This document shows, in pieces, positions 1-5,806 of a stretch of DNA of 5,851 nucleotides. Under the pieces are notes generated by a model. It ran no database searches, was not told where the DNA came from, and saw nothing but the letters and a program-made list of their open reading frames with translations. Position 1 is the stretch's first letter, and each line of letters starts with the position of its first letter. This DNA comes from Aquincola sp. (GTDB taxonomy: Bacteria; Pseudomonadota; Gammaproteobacteria; Burkholderiales; Burkholderiaceae_C), in NCBI GenBank assembly GCA_029884035.1, contig JAOUIM010000248.1, positions 1-5,851 on the forward strand, written 5' to 3'. The translations under genes and the position numbers were made by a program.

Positions 1-427
1 CGCCCTCGCCGACCGTGAAGCCTCCAAGCACCTGTGCATTGGCACCGACGATCACCCCGCGCGCGAGCGTCGGATGCCGCTTGGCTCCCTTGACCAGCGC
101 CGTGCCGCCCAGCGTGACCCCCTGGTAGATCGTGCAGTCGTCGCCGATCTCGGCGGTCTCGCCGATCACCACGCCCATGCCGTGGTCGATGAACACGCGC
201 CGCCCGACCTTGGCGCCGGGGTGGATCTCGATGCCCGTCAGGAAGCGGCCGGCGTGCGAGATGAATCGGCCGAGCCAGCGGAACCCCGCGAGCCAGCACG
301 CATGCGCCCAACCATGGAAGAACAGCGCGTGCAGCCCCGGATAACAGGTGAGCACTTCCCACGTCGAGCGGGCCGCAGGGTCGCGCTCGCGGATGCACGC
401 AATGTTTTCTCGGAGGCGGTCGAACAT
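1..427 (-). CDS. cysE: Serine O-acetyltransferase CysE (N-terminal 142 codons; C-terminus beyond left edge)
   Basis: The enzyme transfers acetyl from acetyl-CoA to L-serine, giving O-acetylserine, the carbon skeleton for cysteine synthesis in the cytoplasm. The visible part starts MFDRLRENIACIRERDPAAR, with an alpha-helical N-terminal domain (about residues 1-60), then the left-handed beta-helix of hexapeptide repeats from about residue 62 (TGIEIHPGAKVG). The family's active-site pair is seen as Asp81-His82 (FIDHGMG) and the second histidine as His118 (KRHPT). YQGVTLGGT (101-109) is the usual acetyl-CoA/serine-site stretch. The N-terminal domain is the short type, lacking about 75 residues present in E. 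coli CysE; this is usual in betaproteobacteria as far as I recall. The ATG at 427 is the natural start, 19 bases after the trmJ stop. There is no clear Shine-Dalgarno, so coupling to trmJ is likely. The stop codon and feedback-inhibition C-terminus are not in the window. Confidence 0.95.
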   Translation of the reverse strand, partial: MFDRLRENIACIRERDPAARSTWEVLTCYPGLHALFFHGWAHACWLAGFRWLGRFISHAGRFLTGIEIHPGAKVGRRVFIDHGMGVVIGETAEIGDDCTIYQGVTLGGTALVKGAKRHPTLARGVIVGANAQVLGGFTVGEG

Positions 428-446
428 GGTCGCGCCAGTGTAGGGG

Positions 447-1169
447 TCAATCCGTTTCCCTGCTCGCAGTGATCGCTCTGGCGATGCCGCGCAGGATGTG
501 CACTTCCTCGGCAGTCACCTGCGCGCGGTTGAGCGCCTGGTTCAGGCGCGGCATCAGCTTCTTCGGAGCGCCCGGATCGAGGTAGCCGATCGCCACCAGC
601 ACCTCGGCCCAGTGGTCGAGCAACCCCTGCACCGCCCGCGCATCGGCCGGCGAAGCCGGTGCCGTGCGTGGCTGGACCTCGAATCCGCCCAGGGCCAGAC
701 GCCACTCGTAGGCGATCAGCTGCACCGCCTGCGCCAGGTTGAGCGACCCGTACCCCGGCGCGGTGGGAATCGACAGGCAGACATGACATCGGTACACGTC
801 GTCGTTGGACAGGCCGAAACGCTCGCCGCCGAACACGAACGCAATGTCGGGCGGCTCGGCGCAAACAGTGGCGAAGTGCGCGCGCGGGGCCTCGGTGCGG
901 GGGCCGAAGTCGCGCGGAGTCATCGCGGTCGCACACACCCAGGTGATGCCCTCCAGCGCCTCGGCCAGCGTCGGCACGGTTCGCGCGCGAGCCAGCACGT
1001 CGGTCGCGCCACTGGCCATCGCGACTGCCTCATCGTGCTCGAGCACGTCGGGCCAACGTGGGGAGACGAGCACCAGGTCGTGAAAGCCCATCACCTTCAG
1101 CGAGCGCGCGGCCGCGCCCACGTTGCCGGCGTGGCTGGGGTGGACGAGGATGAAGCGGGTCAGACGCAT
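447..1169 (-). CDS. trmJ: tRNA (cytidine/uridine-2'-O-)-methyltransferase TrmJ (SPOUT family)
   Basis: This is a 240-residue SPOUT-class (SpoU branch) methyltransferase, close to the 246 residues of E. coli TrmJ, which uses S-adenosylmethionine to 2'-O-methylate nucleotide 32 of the tRNA anticodon loop. All three SpoU motifs are visible. Motif 1 is residues 8-25, with NVGAAARS and the conserved Arg22. Motif 2 is FVFGGERFGLSND (111-123), and motif 3 is LSIPTAPGYGSLNLAQAV (132-149), which together form the trefoil-knot cofactor site. The tail (about 175-240) is the helical TrmJ extension, ending in the typical RAQVTAEEVHILRGIARAI. Motif 2 reads GGER where E. coli has GRER, a small difference. 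The ATG at 1169 gives the expected N-terminus (MRLTRFILVHPSHAGN). No good Shine-Dalgarno precedes it. It is divergent from suhB and upstream of cysE in a likely two-gene operon. Family certain; exact base specificity (Cm32/Um32) is by homology. Confidence 0.93.
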   Translation of the reverse strand: MRLTRFILVHPSHAGNVGAAARSLKVMGFHDLVLVSPRWPDVLEHDEAVAMASGATDVLARARTVPTLAEALEGITWVCATAMTPRDFGPRTEAPRAHFATVCAEPPDIAFVFGGERFGLSNDDVYRCHVCLSIPTAPGYGSLNLAQAVQLIAYEWRLALGGFEVQPRTAPASPADARAVQGLLDHWAEVLVAIGYLDPGAPKKLMPRLNQALNRAQVTAEEVHILRGIARAITASRETD

Positions 1170-1182
1170 GGGACGCGGCAGG

Positions 1183-1188
1183 TAAAAT
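1183..1188 (+). promoter_or_regulatory. Probable -10 element for suhB (and downstream mutS/Anbu)
   Basis: TAAAAT stands out in this G/C-rich 97-base divergent gap and matches the sigma-70 -10 consensus at five of six positions. Transcription would start near 1195, leaving a leader of about 70 bases before suhB. At a 16-18 base spacing I find no respectable -35 box (sequence around 1160-1166), so the promoter may need an activator, or the real start may be elsewhere. The 8-base palindrome ATCGCGAT (1187-1194) overlaps the element. No clear counterpart for the leftward trmJ gene was found. Confidence 0.5.
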
Positions 1189-1266
1189 CGCGATCACTTC
1201 ACGGCGTCGTCATTGTCGCCGCCCGCTCTTCCCCCGCCCCGCCGATCGATCCCGCCCCAGGTTGCC

Positions 1267-2202
1267 ATGTCGCACACGCTTCATCCCATGCTCAACATCG
1301 CCGTGAAGGCGGCACGCGCGGCCGGATCGATCATCAATCGCGCCGCGCTCGACGTCGAGCGCCTCACGATCACGACCAAGGGCGTCAACGACTTCGTCAC
1401 CGAGGTCGACCAGGCCGCCGAGGCGGCGGTCATCGAGACCCTCCTCACGGCCTACCCCGGCCACTCGATCCTGGCCGAGGAGTCTGGGCGGCAGCACGGC
1501 GCCAAGCACAGCGAATACCTGTGGATCATCGATCCGCTGGACGGCACCACCAACTTCATCCATGGCTTCCCGGTCTATGCGGTGTCGATCGCGCTGGCCT
1601 TCCGCGGCAAGATCGAGCAGGCGGTTGTTTTCGACCCGACGCGCAATGACCTGTTCTACGCCAGCAAGGGGCGCGGCGCCTTCCTCAACGACCGCCGGCT
1701 GCGCGTGTCCAAGCGCATACGCCTCGCGGAGTCGCTGATCGGCACAGGATTCCCGTTCCGCAAGGGCGACAACTTCCACCGCTACGTCGAGATGTTCGAG
1801 CAGGTCATGCAGCACTGCGCCGGCGTGCGCCGCCCGGGCGCGGCGGCGCTCGACCTGTGCTATGTCGCCGCGGGCTGGTACGACGGCTTCTTCGAGACCG
1901 GCCTGAATCCGTGGGACGTGGCGGCAGGGTCGTTGCTCATCACCGAGGCCGGTGGTCTGATCGGCAACTTCACCGGCGAGCCCGACTTCCTCTACCAGCG
2001 TGAAGCCGTCGCGGGCACGCCGAAGGTCTACGGACAACTCGTGCAGTTGCTCGCGCCGTACTCCAAGGCGATCAAAGCCGAGGAGCCGGCTGCACCACCG
2101 GCGCCGACACCCGAAGAAGTGCTGGCGGCGGCGATGGCCGACAGCGCGAGCGGGCCTGCCCCGAGGAAGACAATGCGCGTGAAGAGACCGGCCTCGAGAT
2201 AG
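1267..2202 (+). CDS. suhB: Inositol-1-monophosphatase family protein SuhB, with C-terminal Pro/Ala-rich extension
   Basis: This is a Mg-dependent phosphatase of the IMPase/FBPase superfamily. The E. coli homologue hydrolyses inositol-1-phosphate and also acts with Nus factors in rRNA transcription and maturation. The 311 residues include GVNDFVTEVD (39-48), ILAEESG (68-74), motif DPLDGTTNF (89-97) and WDVAAG (216-221). By alignment with E. coli SuhB, the metal ligands are Glu71, Asp89, Asp92 and Asp217, all present, so the enzyme should be active. The start at 1267 gives MSHTLHPMLNIAVKAARAAG, matching E. coli MHPMLNIAVRAARKAG with only four extra residues, and has an AGG at 1259-1261 five bases upstream. 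An upstream TTG at 1213 would add unconserved sequence. Residues from about 270 form a tail rich in Ala, Pro and charged residues, making the protein about 44 residues longer than the E. coli one. mutS follows after 24 bases. Confidence 0.95.
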   Translation: MSHTLHPMLNIAVKAARAAGSIINRAALDVERLTITTKGVNDFVTEVDQAAEAAVIETLLTAYPGHSILAEESGRQHGAKHSEYLWIIDPLDGTTNFIHGFPVYAVSIALAFRGKIEQAVVFDPTRNDLFYASKGRGAFLNDRRLRVSKRIRLAESLIGTGFPFRKGDNFHRYVEMFEQVMQHCAGVRRPGAAALDLCYVAAGWYDGFFETGLNPWDVAAGSLLITEAGGLIGNFTGEPDFLYQREAVAGTPKVYGQLVQLLAPYSKAIKAEEPAAPPAPTPEEVLAAAMADSASGPAPRKTMRVKRPASR

Positions 2203-2204
2203 GC

Positions 2205-2225
2205 GAGGCGCGACCGGTCGCCCTC
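2205..2225 (+). promoter_or_regulatory. Hairpin immediately before the mutS start codon
   Basis: The suhB-mutS gap contains the perfect 12-base palindrome GCGACCGGTCGC (2210-2221). It is flanked by GAGG (2205-2208) and CCTC (2222-2225), which can extend the stem with a single bulged C at 2209. The GAGG is the only Shine-Dalgarno-like run in the gap. It lies 18 bases before the ATG, too far for ordinary use when unfolded, and would be paired when folded. The structure ends one base before the mutS ATG at 2227. It could lower mutS translation unless opened by ribosomes finishing suhB. The structure is read from the sequence; the role is inference. Confidence 0.4.
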
Positions 2226-2226
2226 G

Positions 2227-4803
2227 ATGCACGACCTCTCGGCCCACACGCCGATGATGGCGCAGTACCTGCGCATCAAGGCCGAGCACCCGGACACGCT
2301 CGTGTTCTACCGGATGGGCGACTTCTACGAGCTGTTCTACGACGACGCGCGCAAGGCCAACCGCCTGCTCGACATCACGCTGACCACGCGCGGACAGAGC
2401 GCGGGCGAGCCGGTGGTGATGGCGGGCGTGCCGGTCCATTCGGTCGAGACCTATCTCGCGCGCCTGATCAAGCTCGGCGAGGCCGTCGCGGTCGCCGAGC
2501 AGGTCGGCGACGTGGCTACCGCGAAGGGGCCCGTCGAGCGCAAAGTCACACGCGTCGTCACGCCGGGCACGCTGACCGACAGCGAACTGCTGGCCGAGCG
2601 GCGCGACGCGCTGCTGCTCGCGATCGCATGCGATCGCGGCGCCGGCTATGGGCTGGCCTGGCTCGGCCTCGCGAGTGGACGCCTGGGTCTGACCGAGTGT
2701 TCGGAGCGCGAGCTGGCGGCGTGGTTGGCGCGGCTCGACGCGGCCGAGATCGTCTGCGCCGACCGCGAGGCACTGCCCGCCGCGGTGCAAACCTGCGGTG
2801 CCGCGCTGACGCAGCGGCCGGCCTGGCAGTTCGATGCGGCGCTCGGCGCGCGCAAACTCGCCGCGCAGTTGAAGGTGGCCAGCCTCGCCGGCTTCGCAGC
2901 GCAGGACCTGAGGCTCGCGCACGCCGCCGCGGCCGCATTGCTCGCGTTTGCCGAGCACACACAAAGCCACGCGCTGGCCCATGTGCAGTCGCTCGAGGTG
3001 CCCCGCAGCAGCGACCTGATCGACCTGCCGCCGACCACGCAGCGCAATCTCGAACTGACGATGACGCTGCGCGGCGAGGGTGCGCCCACGCTGCTGTCGC
3101 TGCTCGATGCCTGCGCCACTGGCATGGGCAGCCGCACGCTGCGGCGCTGGCTCGCGCATCCGAGGCGGGAACGCAGCGAGGCGAGCGCGCGCCACGACGC
3201 GATCGACCGCCTGCTCGAGCAGGGCTTCGCGCCGTTGCGCGACGCGCTGCGCGGCCTCGCCGACGTCGAGCGCATCGCCGCGCGCATCGCTTTGCGTCAG
3301 GTCCGCCCGCGCGAGCTGTCGGGGCTGCGTGAGACGCTTGCAAGGCTGCCGCGCCTGGTGGCTGTAGCGCCCGATGGTGCGGCGTTGCTCGACGAGGCAC
3401 GCGCTGCGCTGCGACCCGATCCGTCCTTGATGGGACGCCTCGCCGCCATCGCCGAGGATCCGGCAGTCGTGCTGCGCGACGGCGGCGTCATCGCCGACGG
3501 CCACGATCCGCTGCTTGACGAGCTGCGCGGCATCACGCGCCATGCAGACGAGTACCTGGTCAAGCTCGAAGCGCGCGAGCGCGAACGCAGCGGCATCCCC
3601 AACCTGCGCGTGCAGTTCAACAAGGTGCATGGGTTCTACATCGAGGTGACGTCGTCACACATAGGGAAGGTACCCGTCGACTACCAGCGCCGGCAGACGA
3701 TGAAGAACGCCGAGCGGTACATCACGCCCGAGTTGAAGGCCTTCGAGGACAAGGCGCTCGCTGCCGAGGAGCGAGCATTGGCGCGCGAGAAGCAGCTGTG
3801 GGACACGCTGCTCGACGCGCTGCAGGACCACCTGGCCGCGCTCGGCGCGCTCGCGCGCTCGCTGGCCGCGCTCGACGCACTCGGCGCGCTGGCCGAGCGT
3901 GCGTCGACGCTGGGCTGGATCCGCCCGAGCTTCGTGCAGCGTCCCTGCATCGAGATCGAGGCGGGCCGCCACCCGGTGGTCGAGGCGCGCCTGGCGGAAT
4001 CCGGCGCCGGCGCCTTCATCCCCAACCACTGCCGCCTCGACGCGAAGACCCGCATGCTTGTGATCACCGGCCCCAACATGGGCGGCAAGAGCACCTACAT
4101 GCGGCAGGTGGCACTGATCGTGTTGCTCGCCTCGATCGGCTCCTTCGTGCCAGCGGCCGCCTGTCGGCTCGGGCCGATCGACGCGATCCACACGCGCATC
4201 GGCGCTGCCGACGACCTGGCCAACGCGCAGTCGACCTTCATGGTCGAGATGACCGAGGCGGCGGCGATCGTTCACGCGGCAACCGAACACTCGCTGGTGC
4301 TGATGGACGAGATCGGGCGCGGCACCAGCACCTTCGACGGCCTGGCGCTCGCCGGAGCGATCGCGGCCCACCTGCACGAGCGGAACCGCTCGTTCGTGCT
4401 GTTCGCGACGCACTATTTCGAGCTGACCGCGTTCCCCGAGAAACACACCGGCGCGCTGAACATGCACGTCAGCGCCGCCGAAGGCCCCGGACACGACATC
4501 GTGTTCCTGCACGAAGTGCAGCCCGGACCCGCCAGCAAGAGCTATGGCGTGCAGGTGGCCAAGTTGGCGGGCATGCCCACGGCGATCGTGCGCCAGGCAC
4601 GTGCGGCACTCGATGCCCTCGAGGCGAACCGTCGAGCGGCCGACGCACAGGTCGACCTGTTCGCTCCACCGCCGGCAGCCGGGGCCACGCCGCACTCGCC
4701 GCTCGACGACGCGGTGGCCGACCTCGATCCTGATAGCCTCACACCCCGCGAGGCGCTCGACGCGCTGTACCGCCTCAAGAAACTCCAGCAGGGCCAAACA
4801 TGA
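2227..4803 (+). CDS. mutS: DNA mismatch repair protein MutS
   Basis: MutS is the cytoplasmic ATPase that recognises mispaired or looped-out bases and recruits MutL. At 858 residues it is nearly the size of E. coli MutS (853). The N-terminal mismatch domain has the Phe-X-Glu wedge as Phe33-Tyr34-Glu35 in MGDFYELFYDDA. A connector (about 110-245), a core/lever and clamp region follow, including IPNLRVQFNKVHGFYIEV from about 457 and QTMKNAERYITPEL. The ATPase domain has Walker A GPNMGGKST (615-623, Lys621), TRIGAADDLA and STFMVEM, Walker B LVLMDEIGRGTSTFDG with Asp694-Glu695, and the H-loop His729 in ATHYFEL. QVDLF (808-812) matches the beta-clamp binding motif, and SLTPREALDALYRLKKL near the end is the usual C-terminal oligomerisation helix region. 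The ATG at 2227 gives MHDLSAHTPMMAQYLR, aligning with E. coli AHTPMMQQYLR. All catalytic residues are intact. It probably shares a transcript with suhB. Confidence 0.98.
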   Translation: MHDLSAHTPMMAQYLRIKAEHPDTLVFYRMGDFYELFYDDARKANRLLDITLTTRGQSAGEPVVMAGVPVHSVETYLARLIKLGEAVAVAEQVGDVATAKGPVERKVTRVVTPGTLTDSELLAERRDALLLAIACDRGAGYGLAWLGLASGRLGLTECSERELAAWLARLDAAEIVCADREALPAAVQTCGAALTQRPAWQFDAALGARKLAAQLKVASLAGFAAQDLRLAHAAAAALLAFAEHTQSHALAHVQSLEVPRSSDLIDLPPTTQRNLELTMTLRGEGAPTLLSLLDACATGMGSRTLRRWLAHPRRERSEASARHDAIDRLLEQGFAPLRDALRGLADVERIAARIALRQVRPRELSGLRETLARLPRLVAVAPDGAALLDEARAALRPDPSLMGRLAAIAEDPAVVLRDGGVIADGHDPLLDELRGITRHADEYLVKLEARERERSGIPNLRVQFNKVHGFYIEVTSSHIGKVPVDYQRRQTMKNAERYITPELKAFEDKALAAEERALAREKQLWDTLLDALQDHLAALGALARSLAALDALGALAERASTLGWIRPSFVQRPCIEIEAGRHPVVEARLAESGAGAFIPNHCRLDAKTRMLVITGPNMGGKSTYMRQVALIVLLASIGSFVPAAACRLGPIDAIHTRIGAADDLANAQSTFMVEMTEAAAIVHAATEHSLVLMDEIGRGTSTFDGLALAGAIAAHLHERNRSFVLFATHYFELTAFPEKHTGALNMHVSAAEGPGHDIVFLHEVQPGPASKSYGVQVAKLAGMPTAIVRQARAALDALEANRRAADAQVDLFAPPPAAGATPHSPLDDAVADLDPDSLTPREALDALYRLKKLQQGQT

Positions 4804-4883
4804 CGACCCCCAAGCTCACTTCGTCCGCCGCCCCCCGAGGGGGCGTCAGCGCCCATCGGGCGGCCGGGCGGGCGCTGCCATGA
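4800..4883 (+). CDS. Possible 27-codon coupling ORF between mutS and the Anbu gene
   Basis: ATG at 4800 overlaps the mutS TGA (4801-4803) as ATGA, and the frame stays open until TGA at 4881-4883, which itself overlaps the next gene's ATG at 4880 as ATGA. The peptide begins MTTPKLTSSAAPRGG and is Ala/Arg/Pro/Gly-rich, with no recognisable domain, signal or membrane segment. AGGG at 4790-4793 lies six bases before this ATG, a reasonable Shine-Dalgarno, whereas the Anbu start has only GC-rich sequence upstream. The frame coincides almost exactly with a palindromic element, so the peptide itself is probably not functional. If translated, it would carry ribosomes through the hairpins to the Anbu start. 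It may equally be chance in stop-poor G/C-rich DNA. Confidence 0.25.
   Translation: MTTPKLTSSAAPRGGVSAHRAAGRALP
4807..4877. repeat. GC-rich palindromic intergenic element, REP-like
   Basis: Nested inverted repeats fill the mutS-Anbu gap. A 7-bp stem (4829-4835 with 4839-4845, loop CGA) is built on CCCCCCGAGGGGG. A 5-bp stem CGCCC-ATC-GGGCG (4850-4862) follows. CAGCGCC (4847-4853) is also complementary to GGCGCTG (4871-4877), an alternative 7-bp pairing. There is no T-run, so it is not a standard intrinsic terminator. The left part, CCCCCAAGCTCACTTCG (4807-4823), followed by the C/G-run hairpin, resembles dispersed elements I remember from Comamonadaceae-type genomes. That is recollection, and only one copy is present here, so the repeat nature cannot be shown from this window. 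Confidence 0.5.
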
Positions 4884-5716
4884 CCTACTGCGTGGGCATC
4901 CGGCTCGATGCCGGCCTCGTGTTCCTGTCCGACTCGCGCACCAACGCGGGGCTCGATCACATCGCGAGTTTTCGCAAGATGATGATCTACGAGAAGCCGG
5001 GCGACCGTTTCATGGTGCTGCTGTCGGGCGGCAACCTGTCGGTGTCGCAATCGGTGCGCGAGATCCTGCAGGTCGAGAAGATCGACGGCGGCGAGGGCCG
5101 CGAGGGCGTGACGATCTGGAACTGCGAGAGCCTGTTCGATGCCGCGCGTGTGCTCGGTTCGGCGGTTCGCCGCGTCTACGCACAAGACGGCCCGGCATTG
5201 AAGCAGGCGGGCATCGACTTCAACGCCAGCTTCATCCTCGGCGGCCAGATCGGCAACGAGGCGATGCGCCTGTTCCTCGTCTACTCGCCGGGCAACTTCA
5301 TCGAGGCCACGCGCGAGACGCCCTACTTCCAGATCGGCGAGAGCAAGTACGGCAAGCCCATCCTCGACCGCGTCATCACGCCCGCCACGCGCCTGGACGA
5401 GGCGGCCAAGTGCGCGCTGGTCTCGATGGACAGCACGCTGAAGTCCAACCTCAGCGTGGGCCTTCCGCTCGACCTCCTCGTCTACCGCAAGGATGCGCTC
5501 GCGAGCGACGACTTCGTCGTCATCGACGACAAGAACCCCTACTTCCAGATGATCCGCAGCACCTGGGGCCAGCGCCTGCGCGAGGTGTTCGAGGGCATCG
5601 ACGATCCGCAATGGCTGGAGGCCGGGGGCGGCGACACCGCGCACCCGCTGCGCGTGCCCTCGACGCGCTTTCCGCCGATGAAGAAGATCACGACGCCCGA
5701 CGAGAAGATCGTCTGA
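4880..5716 (+). CDS. Anbu-type proteasome-like peptidase (Ntn hydrolase, COG3484 family)
   Basis: A 278-residue protein of the proteasome beta/HslV superfamily, best matching Anbu (ancestral beta subunit). The ATG at 4880 is fixed by function: removing Met exposes Thr2 as the N-terminal nucleophile in MTYCVGIRLD. In precursor numbering Asp18 (LSDSRTNAG, 17-24) and Lys33 (FRKM) fit proteasomal Asp17 and Lys33, and SMDSTLKSNLSVGLP (182-196) fits the conserved distal active-site loop. ESKYGKPILDR (154-164) is typical of Anbu. There is no propeptide, signal peptide or membrane segment, so it should be cytoplasmic. Known Anbu proteins assemble into open helical or ring-like oligomers, and their substrates and unfoldase partner are unknown. 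The tail after about residue 248 looks unstructured. Anbu is often reported next to ATP-grasp, alpha-E and transglutaminase-like genes; none is within this window. No Shine-Dalgarno is visible; translation probably depends on upstream coupling. HslV itself is excluded, as HslV begins TT and is about 180 residues. Confidence 0.9.
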   Translation: MTYCVGIRLDAGLVFLSDSRTNAGLDHIASFRKMMIYEKPGDRFMVLLSGGNLSVSQSVREILQVEKIDGGEGREGVTIWNCESLFDAARVLGSAVRRVYAQDGPALKQAGIDFNASFILGGQIGNEAMRLFLVYSPGNFIEATRETPYFQIGESKYGKPILDRVITPATRLDEAAKCALVSMDSTLKSNLSVGLPLDLLVYRKDALASDDFVVIDDKNPYFQMIRSTWGQRLREVFEGIDDPQWLEAGGGDTAHPLRVPSTRFPPMKKITTPDEKIV

Positions 5717-5726
5717 GCTGCTCGGC

Positions 5727-5741
5727 GGTCCGTCGAGGACC
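5727..5741 (+). terminator. Weak hairpin after the Anbu gene
   Basis: GGTCC (5727-5731) and GGACC (5737-5741) form a 5-bp stem with a 5-base loop, ten bases after the Anbu stop. It is followed by C residues, not T residues. As a terminator it would be inefficient, so read-through from the suhB-mutS-Anbu transcript into pyrG is likely. It lies inside the spacer region of the pyrG promoter candidate. Confidence 0.2.
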
Positions 5742-5747
5742 CCCCGC

Positions 5748-5753
5748 TATACT
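5748..5753 (+). promoter_or_regulatory. Probable -10 element for pyrG
   Basis: TATACT matches the sigma-70 -10 consensus TATAAT at five of six positions and is the only A/T-rich patch in the 90-base gap. The start of transcription would lie near 5760, giving a leader of about 47 bases. The positions 16-18 bases upstream (about 5724-5731, GGCGGTCC) do not resemble TTGACA, so the -35 is poor or absent. Confidence 0.6.
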
Positions 5754-5775
5754 TTCGCATTACCACCACGGCATG

Positions 5776-5794
5776 CGCGCCGGACGCCGGCGCG
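5776..5794 (+). promoter_or_regulatory. Stable hairpin in the pyrG leader
   Basis: CGCGCCGG (5776-5783) pairs perfectly with CCGGCGCG (5787-5794) around a three-base ACG loop: eight consecutive G-C pairs. It sits between the candidate -10 and the pyrG ATG, ending 12 bases before the start, and occupies the place where a Shine-Dalgarno would be expected. It has no following T-run, so it is more likely an mRNA leader structure than a terminator. A regulatory role is inferred only. Confidence 0.45.
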
Positions 5795-5806
5795 GTGCCG
5801 CACGAA

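Noticed and set aside
437..450. TTGACC and TACACT on the minus strand just before cysE as a promoter
   Set aside because: The two boxes are only two bases apart, and no -35 exists at proper spacing; co-transcription with trmJ is simpler.
1211..1216. GACAAT on the minus strand (1211-1216) as a -10 for trmJ
   Set aside because: Only four of six consensus matches and no -35 partner; not enough to annotate.
498..1649. A long plus-strand frame across trmJ and the start of suhB
   Set aside because: It crosses a divergent promoter region and overlaps two well-supported genes in wrong frames; the product is Arg/His/Gly-rich without a recognisable family.
1210..3630. An 806-codon open frame on the minus strand opposite suhB and mutS
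   Set aside because: It runs antisense to two certain genes. The composition (Arg/Ala/Gly/Gln/Asp-rich, no recognisable domain) is what G/C-biased third positions produce in the shadow frame.
3655..4797. A 380-codon minus-strand frame opposite the MutS clamp and ATPase region
   Set aside because: Same shadow effect; MutS catalytic motifs fix the true strand, and no domain is visible in the antisense product.
4544..4879. N-terminal extension of the Anbu gene back into mutS in the same frame
   Set aside because: The extra 112 residues are out-of-frame mutS sequence. Anbu chemistry needs Thr directly after the initiator Met, which the ATG at 4880 supplies.
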